The notes beneath the pieces were generated by a model, which was not told the origin of the DNA, ran no database searches, and saw only the letters and a program-made list of their open reading frames with translations. A stretch of 5,621 bases of DNA. Source: an uncultured Marmoricola sp. Its GTDB lineage: Bacteria; Actinomycetota; Actinomycetes; Propionibacteriales; Nocardioidaceae. The DNA is taken from NCBI RefSeq assembly GCF_943913695.1, contig NZ_CALTZE010000183.1, forward strand, positions 1 through 5,621. The letters run 5' to 3'. The position numbers and the translations under genes are program-made. Positions 5,588 to 5,621 of this stretch are shown here, piece by piece (the stretch's first letter is position 1; every line of letters starts with the position of its first letter).

Positions 5588-5621
5588 TCACTCGCGGGTG
5601 AGCCGCCGGTGGGTGACGCGG
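5588..5621 (-). CDS. Possible 3' end of a convergent gene (partial)
   Basis: On the minus strand a TGA stop (5590-5588) closes a frame open to the window edge, reading R-V-T-H-R-R-L-T-R-E. Its position five bases from the GC-rich hairpin would suit a convergent gene pair sharing a terminator. Ten codons are far too few to prove coding or to identify a family, and a plus-strand GTG at 5598 could equally begin a rightward gene. Reported only as a lead. Confidence 0.25.
   Translation of the reverse strand, partial: RVTHRRLTRE

Overview
The window is high-GC DNA in which almost every base is coding, with strong G/C preference at third codon positions, GTG starts and apparently leaderless genes. 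This points to an actinobacterium. The gene content and the giant Ala/Leu/Val-rich membrane protein fit Nocardioidaceae (Nocardioides-like), but that placement is inference from general impression, not from a marker gene.

Layout: (1) Bases 2-2398 hold the C-terminal and middle part of a very large polytopic membrane protein, reading rightward and cut at its 5' end by the window edge. (2) Bases 2475-2864 encode a group II truncated haemoglobin (GlbO type) with all key haem-pocket residues. (3) Bases 2911-3729, on the minus strand and convergent with the globin, encode a two-hotdog-domain acyl-CoA thioesterase-like protein; a 12-bp tandem repeat covers its stop codon. (4) A 76-bp divergent intergenic region (3730-3805) carries overlapping promoter-like elements and a perfect 14-bp palindrome. 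(5) Bases 3806-5023 encode a thiolase (acetyl-CoA C-acyltransferase). (6) Bases 5062-5559 encode a MarR-family regulator with what looks like its own leaderless promoter. (7) A GC-rich hairpin follows, and the last bases may hold the 3' end of a convergent minus-strand gene.

Functionally, the thioesterase, thiolase and MarR gene form a plausible small acyl-CoA metabolism neighbourhood. The thiolase cleaves or condenses acyl-CoA, the thioesterase hydrolyses thioesters, and the palindrome between them could let one regulator control both divergent genes. Whether the adjacent MarR protein is that regulator cannot be told from sequence alone. The globin and the membrane protein look like independent neighbours.

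I see no mobile element, CRISPR array, tRNA or rRNA, and no sign of a new defence or biosynthetic system. Most of the window is ordinary chromosomal housekeeping or catabolic DNA. The observations worth a second look are regulatory: the operator-like palindrome, the repeated minus-10/start-codon geometry, and the tandem repeat across a stop codon.
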